Both the position numbers and the translations under genes were made by a program. A stretch of 35,375 bases of DNA from the NCBI GenBank assembly GCA_012966015.1, contig DTRI01000131.1, positions 1-35,375 of the forward strand. The letters are read 5' to 3'. This DNA comes from Flavobacteriales bacterium (GTDB lineage: Bacteria; Bacteroidota; Bacteroidia; NORP154). This document shows positions 32,901 through 35,375 of this stretch, one piece after another. The number at the start of each line of letters is the position of its first letter. Position 1 is the stretch's first letter. The notes under the pieces are model-generated. The model did not search any database and was not told the DNA's origin. It was given only the letters and a program-made list of their open reading frames with translations.

Positions 32901-34678
32901 GTGTCTCCAGCGGAATCTTCTAGCGGTAACCCGTTATTTCCCGGGTCCGTTCCCGTAAAATCAGCGGTTATGGAACCTCCTGTCAAAGCATCGAAATTAA
33001 TTGTGGCGGTGTTCAAATTGCTGGCTGTACCCACGGGAAATACAAAGTTAAATCCGGTTGAGAATATTCTTCTGTTGAATTGGCCGATGATTGTGCCCGA
33101 TATATAGGTTAAAGTTCCTTCAGTAGGCGTACTCGTTCCAAGTTGAAGTGAATTGGAACCAGTACTTATATTTGCCGACACCATGTTCAAGATATTTTCA
33201 ACGCGAACGCTGTTGTTCAATGTGATAAGTCCGCTTCCGGTAGTGGTCATATTATTAAATGTCTCGCCTCCTGCTTTAGTAATAGACTTGGTGGCGGCTC
33301 CGGTAAAGTCTACAGTGCCACTGTTATGAACAAATGCTCCCGTATTGAGCCAGTTACCTAGCACATTGATGGTCTCACTGGCAGGTCCGGCCAACGTACC
33401 TGAAATAGTGATATTGTTGAAGGAGCTTGTCGCTGAACCTGAAATGACACTGGTGCCATTGAAGTCCACAGTTCCTCCATTGTCAGCAAATGTGCCACTG
33501 TTAATCCAGTTTCCAGCAACGTTCATTGTTGAGCTACTGCCTGTCAAAGTGGAGGAACCCACTATAGAAATATTGTTAAATGAGGTAGTCGCAGATCCTC
33601 CTATTGTGGTTGCACCATCAAAAAATACGGTAGCTGCGCGAGCGTTGAACGTTTGGTTGTTGGTCCAATTTCCGGCAAGGTTGATGTTAAAGTCATTGGC
33701 TACATCAGCATCCAGGGTAGTTAAAGTAGAAATGGTGAGAATACCATTCACGTCGATGTTCTCTGCCAACGTTTTTGTAGAGCCTCCGGAAACAGTTAGA
33801 TTTGATAGTGGCTGAGTGGTAAGATTGCTGTTGGAGGGCTGGCTAACAGTCTGGTTTCCTCCACTGTATTCAACAGTAGATCCGGCCGTTAATGAGTCTT
33901 CAAACCCGGAGGGCCAAGCTGAGGTTCCAGATAAGAGAAACGTACCCGCAGCCGCAATGTACAGGCTGTCTGGGTCAGTTGTTGCCATGGCAAATCCGCC
34001 ATTATCAAAGTTTCCAGATTGAACGGAAATATTTCCGGTTACATTCGCCTCAGTAATTGCATTTGCTAAGGTTACACCTGAACCACTGTTGTTTAGCGTA
34101 ATATGCTCGTATTCCATAAGTGTACCTATATTCAAGGTTTGGGCACCGGAGCCATTGAAATTAATAATGCTTGCTGTACCAGTATTGGTCAGTTTCCCTG
34201 CAGGGTTTTGTATAATGGAACCTCCAATATTTAGTGTACTTGCCCCGCTGAACATCTGGACAATGGCTGTATTCCCATCGGTAGCATTTAGCGTGATGTT
34301 CCCGGTAATGTTAGCCGTGGCAGTTCCATTAAAGAATAAAAATGTATTGGACAAACCCACGCCATCACCTGTTAAACTTACATCGCCGTTTACCGTTAAG
34401 ACCACTGCAGTCGAAATGTCAATTCGGGTATTAGAACCACCACTAGGCGCATCAAGTGTTAAGGAAGCACAAGTTTTATTTGCATCCACGGTAAGCGTTA
34501 TGCCATCGGCAACAATAATGTGATCCCCTGCCGCTGGTTGACAGGTACAATCCCAGGTGGCATCATCTGTCCAGTCGCCGGAATTTTCGGCAGTTATGGT
34601 TGCGGCATTTGCGTTATTAACTAGCGTAAAAAACGCAATTCCTGCGAGTAGCGATTTAAATAGGCAGTTGTTTTTCAT
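26945..34678 (-). CDS. Giant T9SS-secreted modular surface protein (2,577 residues)
   Basis: Residues 1-25 are a signal peptide ending NNANA. The ATG at 34676-34678 is preferred over an in-frame start at 34720, which would add 14 residues ahead of a normal signal. Three related beta-helix-like modules begin at about residues 30, 859 and 1574, each opening with a GDW...TW...D-x-V-x-I...H-T-V-T-V segment. Modules 1 and 2 end in a conserved block (LMKR..SPWTFDGTHA) and a pair of Cys-containing PKD-like domains. The third module is followed by a divergent region containing WSLIGNPFPSAISW. Then come two SprB-like repeats (about 2252-2400), a PKD domain with YTWDFGDG, and a T9SS type A sorting domain (about 2497-2577, ending TGIYFIKVASKNNSLTEKVIY with KxxxK/R features). 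It is probably a cell-surface adhesin. The small PID-tail gene follows 16 bp later. Confidence 0.9.
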   Translation of the reverse strand: MKNNCLFKSLLAGIAFFTLVNNANAATITAENSGDWTDDATWDCTCQPAAGDHIIVADGITLTVDANKTCASLTLDAPSGGSNTRIDISTAVVLTVNGDVSLTGDGVGLSNTFLFFNGTATANITGNITLNATDGNTAIVQMFSGASTLNIGGSIIQNPAGKLTNTGTASIINFNGSGAQTLNIGTLMEYEHITLNNSGSGVTLANAITEANVTGNISVQSGNFDNGGFAMATTDPDSLYIAAAGTFLLSGTSAWPSGFEDSLTAGSTVEYSGGNQTVSQPSNSNLTTQPLSNLTVSGGSTKTLAENIDVNGILTISTLTTLDADVANDFNINLAGNWTNNQTFNARAATVFFDGATTIGGSATTSFNNISIVGSSTLTGSSSTMNVAGNWINSGTFADNGGTVDFNGTSVISGSATSSFNNITISGTLAGPASETINVLGNWLNTGAFVHNSGTVDFTGAATKSITKAGGETFNNMTTTGSGLITLNNSVRVENILNMVSANISTGSNSLQLGTSTPTEGTLTYISGTIIGQFNRRIFSTGFNFVFPVGTASNLNTATINFDALTGGSITADFTGTDPGNNGLPLEDSAGDTVYDAFDEGFWELAAGDGLVASGYSLDLTATGFVEHTIHQDSTHLMKRTSAVSPWTFDGTHATGTPPLVKRTGMSGLSQFGLGNLCPTPNPVIAGEDSVCAGSQETYTITATTSTIVWVVNGGTINSGQGTNTLVVDWDAAPGGLGGPSRNVKVTETNYCGITGPQVTLNVDVHTFPFSSITGDVAPFISTTEIYTVPNNTGYQYTFSLTEGLGTVGGFCCDSTVSINWLAVPGFDTVQVTVIAGVCASETAKLRIDLNSTYVSATSGDWNNVNTWVGPPSTPPTSTDSVSILSSHTVTVTSGTDVCSTLSLTAGGGNARVIINTASTLTVGGKVTLVGAGGAASANITVNGTGTLTIGSDLNFKESSNAVGASISMNDGGESTLNLGGDLNLNTLGTFSSSTNNTLVMNGSVAQTLDIGSSIVLNHVTFANSGSGVTLGGAVTDANVTGNIIVQSGIFDNGTFAMNESSSDNLQVDNGATFRVSTATYPAGFTDILGATSTVEYNLNSAQTVAGTMTYGHLKMEASSSSTKTLGASIAILGDLTISANSILDAGTGFNIDLAGNWINSGSFTPNIGTVDFTGAGAKAITNSSGETFNNFTTTGSGLITLNNDVRVNNTLTMTSANISTGVNALQLGTNTPTEGTLSYTSGTVIGNFERRILATSTGINFIFPVGTATNLNTATINFGALTGGTVTAEFFGTDPGNTGLPIEDAALDSVFDAFNDGFWDLAAGNGLVATTYNLDLNGTGFVEHTVHVDSTHLMKRANAVSPWTFDGTHAAAVAPTAKRTVMSGLGQFGFGNVCATPVSVITGPATVCTGDQDVYTCPTLNSTYVWVVTGGTIFNGQGTRTLTVDWDTPGTANGRVKVVETTQCGSTGDTTTLNVVVNAFPTSAIIGEANPIIGNTKTYTVLNNAGYLYNWILDPVPNLGTITGACCDTTISITWGGAPGSDTIRVVVTSGLCPNDTSSLPIVLGGTYTSAISGFWDLGVTWVGGTAPGSGDSVIIAASHTVTVRTISDSCSSVSLNGGDGFGDVKVEVNTASALSVANDIELNGSGDGTGKAQITVNGTGVLSVAGNIDMNHGTNNFAAAIFMNDGGASTLNLGGNMVLNTVGRYESGAGNTLNLNGTGAQTLNAGPDFTFNHVTINNSGSGVTMGAKVTTMGNVTITTGTLNTGGFTLNCGGDFNNSGTFTQGTDTLAMTGSTAQTIGGSGLNTFNNLTINNSSGGVSLTKGIDISPTGTLTLKGGTLTLGAQTLTLLSTASGTAGIGEVKGTGDISGNFTIERLISSTVEWRILASPVGGSTPTVGSWNSQIQMACVGGGVHTSPHYTTVYTYDETVGGANSNGYSANDDPGPVGVNLSDVLPSGTGIRGYFMYVGTCLPPCASTSITTSLTGSLIKGTQSITCTQTPSAGDPDDGWSLIGNPFPSAISWDEAASTGGVTGIAYLYDPDLGGVGGFINLNRALLADNDIIPSMQGMFVHADGAAGAVVVEEADKIDGGSTFYKVGQNPPGFKLTLDGNGVSDFTEFYFYPGANESYDAQIEALNMYSFNYLAHSFSSLTSDLIDVNQNFLPEFTQEFDIPVKIDWTWPGAPASYTISIDGLSTIPNSVCVVLEDTLTNIFTDLRTTPSYTFTMTPDTALSPRFILHVGKELGKQTTDITCNGASDGMVVATAQGTGPWSYLWLNSNGDTVRNMLNVNSADTAAGLSPDTYTVIVTNSSGYCSTVMDTVTISEPTVLASSIIQIQDPSCFGGSDGSIDLMVTGGTQPYTYAWSNGATTEDLSNVGDGNYDVAITDANNCMQSANSTLIDPIQVSAGFTVDMDTTYLTSGATVQFYNSSANAISYTWDFGDGDSAFANDVWHAYLSVGTYTVVLSAFDSNGCSATANQIIVVMDSPPIAIEEVKSFEDLIHIVQSDGIIYIDFGFKEVTSIKISVFNIIGQEVINRNEVKVRDERIRVNLTNEKTGIYFIKVASKNNSLTEKVIY
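28950..34600 (-). repeat. Three-fold internal duplication of 2.1-2.5 kb modules in the giant gene
   Basis: Equivalent module starts lie near 34590, 32103 and 29958, giving unit lengths of about 2.49 and 2.15 kb; the third unit is shorter and diverges near 29050. Units share NGTGAQTLN, NSGSGVTL and VTGNI..QSG.FDNG. Units 1 and 2 also share FPVGTA.NLNTATINF, a TDPGN.GLP.ED block and SPWTFDGTHA. Conserved protein blocks differ at many third-codon positions, so the duplication is old and kept by selection on the protein. Confidence 0.85.
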
Positions 34679-35159
34679 AGTCTTCAATGTATTAAATAGA
34701 GGATTTAAATAATCCTTCAATCAGAGTCAATAATAATTTTTGTTGCTTGATAAGGTGTGCTTAATTTCCATATTTATAATTGATAGTGTCTTAACTGCAG
34801 TGAAAAGTTACATTTATCCGGCAAAAAATCAAAATAACAATTCGTCGGTCCGTTCGTTTTTCAAAGACGCCAAATATCGGAGAAAGTTGCTTGAAAATCA
34901 AGTCTCTGTTGCGATAAGTAGGAATTAAAGCACTATTGTCGACCAATCACACTAAATTAAGCAATCTTTTCTGATAAAATACCCAAGAAAACTGGACTTT
35001 TGGATTAATATCCGAACCTGCCAAAATTATATTTGAGCCTGAACTTGTAGAATAACGATGAAGCTAGATTGAAAATCCTGGCTGCTAGAGAGAGAAAACT
35101 GTAGACATTACATTAGTTGCTTTAACCGCAATTGACTTGCGGTTAAAGCAACTTAGGGC
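34679..35159. other. 481-bp intergenic region between the giant gene and the partial T9SS gene
   Basis: This AT-rich stretch has no credible gene; the open frame at 34740-34928 (plus) matches nothing I recognise. It must contain the giant gene's promoter unless that gene is read through from upstream. Back-to-back promoter-like boxes overlap at 35022-35035: TAATTTTG on the minus strand (35029-35022) and TATATTTG on the plus strand (35028-35035). Neither has an ideally spaced TTG. A strong hairpin lies at its right end. Confidence 0.6.
35115..35153 (-). terminator. Perfect 17-bp-stem hairpin, probable terminator of the partial T9SS gene
   Basis: AGTTGCTTTAACCGCAA (35115-35131) and its exact reverse complement (35137-35153) flank a 5-nt loop. 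The hairpin starts 6 bp beyond the stop codon of the upstream minus-strand T9SS gene, the right place for a transcription terminator. No U-run follows on either strand, so it may instead be a 3' RNA-stabilising structure or a bidirectional terminator. Confidence 0.75.
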
Positions 35160-35375
35160 TTAGTACATAATCTTTTGCGTAAAACTGGATTCGTTAGTAC
35201 TAATTCTAATGAAATAAATTCCATCGGCGTTATCTTCAAGTTTTATTGGAATTCGGTTGCTGGAAACCCGATACTCCTGATCAGTGATAACCTTCTGGCC
35301 AAGAGAGTTCAGCACTGAGATTTTAACCAGCGTCAGCTGACTGAAAGTGAAATCCACGAAAGTGCTTTTATCGTA
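35160..35375 (-). CDS. C-terminal end of a T9SS-secreted protein (partial at window edge)
   Basis: The last 72 codons of a gene that begins beyond the window. They encode a type A T9SS C-terminal sorting domain: VDFTFSQLTLVKISVLNSLG, then QKVITDQEY, then ADGIYFIRISTNESSFTQKIMY. This is the same fold and ending as the giant protein's tail (SVFNIIGQEV, TGIYFIKVASKNN, EKVIY). The frame is open to base 35375, so any start codon inside the fragment is not the true start. The protein is exported by Sec, then moved across the outer membrane by T9SS and attached or released. Its function is unknown because only the sorting tail is visible. Confidence 0.9.
   Translation of the reverse strand, partial: YDKSTFVDFTFSQLTLVKISVLNSLGQKVITDQEYRVSSNRIPIKLEDNADGIYFIRISTNESSFTQKIMY

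Noticed and set aside
29208-34523. Several plus-strand open frames of 130-255 codons (for example 29208-29975, 30687-31343, 33345-33815, 34089-34523).
   Set aside because: They lie antisense to the giant repeat gene, match no family and arise because its biased, repetitive composition gives few stops on the opposite strand.

Overview
The window looks like a chromosomal segment of a free-living Bacteroidota bacterium (Cytophagia/Flavobacteriia-like). The evidence is two type IX secretion (T9SS) C-terminal sorting domains, DUF5683, DUF3276 (PUR-type) and DUF1573 proteins, the gene order parA/parB/DUF5683/dapB/lepB, several TAnnTTTG promoter boxes typical of the phylum, and almost no Shine-Dalgarno sequences. 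No rRNA, tRNA, CRISPR array, integrase or insertion sequence was recognised. All identifications come from reading motifs; no database search was possible.

Region 1 (1-7648, all minus strand) is a chromosome-partition and housekeeping operon. Reading 5' to 3' on the minus strand it holds a UPF0173 metal hydrolase, parA, a secreted seven-bladed propeller protein, a beta-class DNA methyltransferase, parB, a DUF5683 membrane protein, dapB, lepB and the start of an alpha/beta hydrolase. The propeller and methyltransferase genes interrupt the usual parA-parB adjacency.

Region 2 (7871-18092) holds a DoxX-like membrane protein, then a PUR-domain protein with a long acidic repetitive tail and an ABC exporter half (both minus). 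These are followed by nusB, DUF1573 lipoprotein, yajC, coaE, nnrD/E and a class IV aminotransferase (plus strand). The nusB-DUF1573-yajC-coaE order is a familiar Bacteroidota cluster. Here a minus-strand TPR membrane protein sits between nusB and the DUF1573 gene, and the usual YbbR-like gene between yajC and coaE is absent.

Region 3 (18278-25554, minus) is a growth-control and metabolic block: a bifunctional Rel/Spo (p)ppGpp enzyme, a Fur-family regulator, a STAS-domain protein overlapping purA, then glyA and fumarylacetoacetase.

Region 4 (25604-35375, minus) is the accessory part and the most interesting. A 2,577-residue T9SS-exported repeat protein is followed within 16-29 bp gaps by an 82-residue protein with a PID-type exosortase sorting tail, a small exosortase (Cys/Arg/His motif intact) and a four-helix membrane protein. 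Once both sorting signals are removed, the small protein would leave only about 24 residues, rich in Gly and Pro with a Cys-x4-Cys pair. The region ends with a hairpin-flanked fragment of a second T9SS protein.
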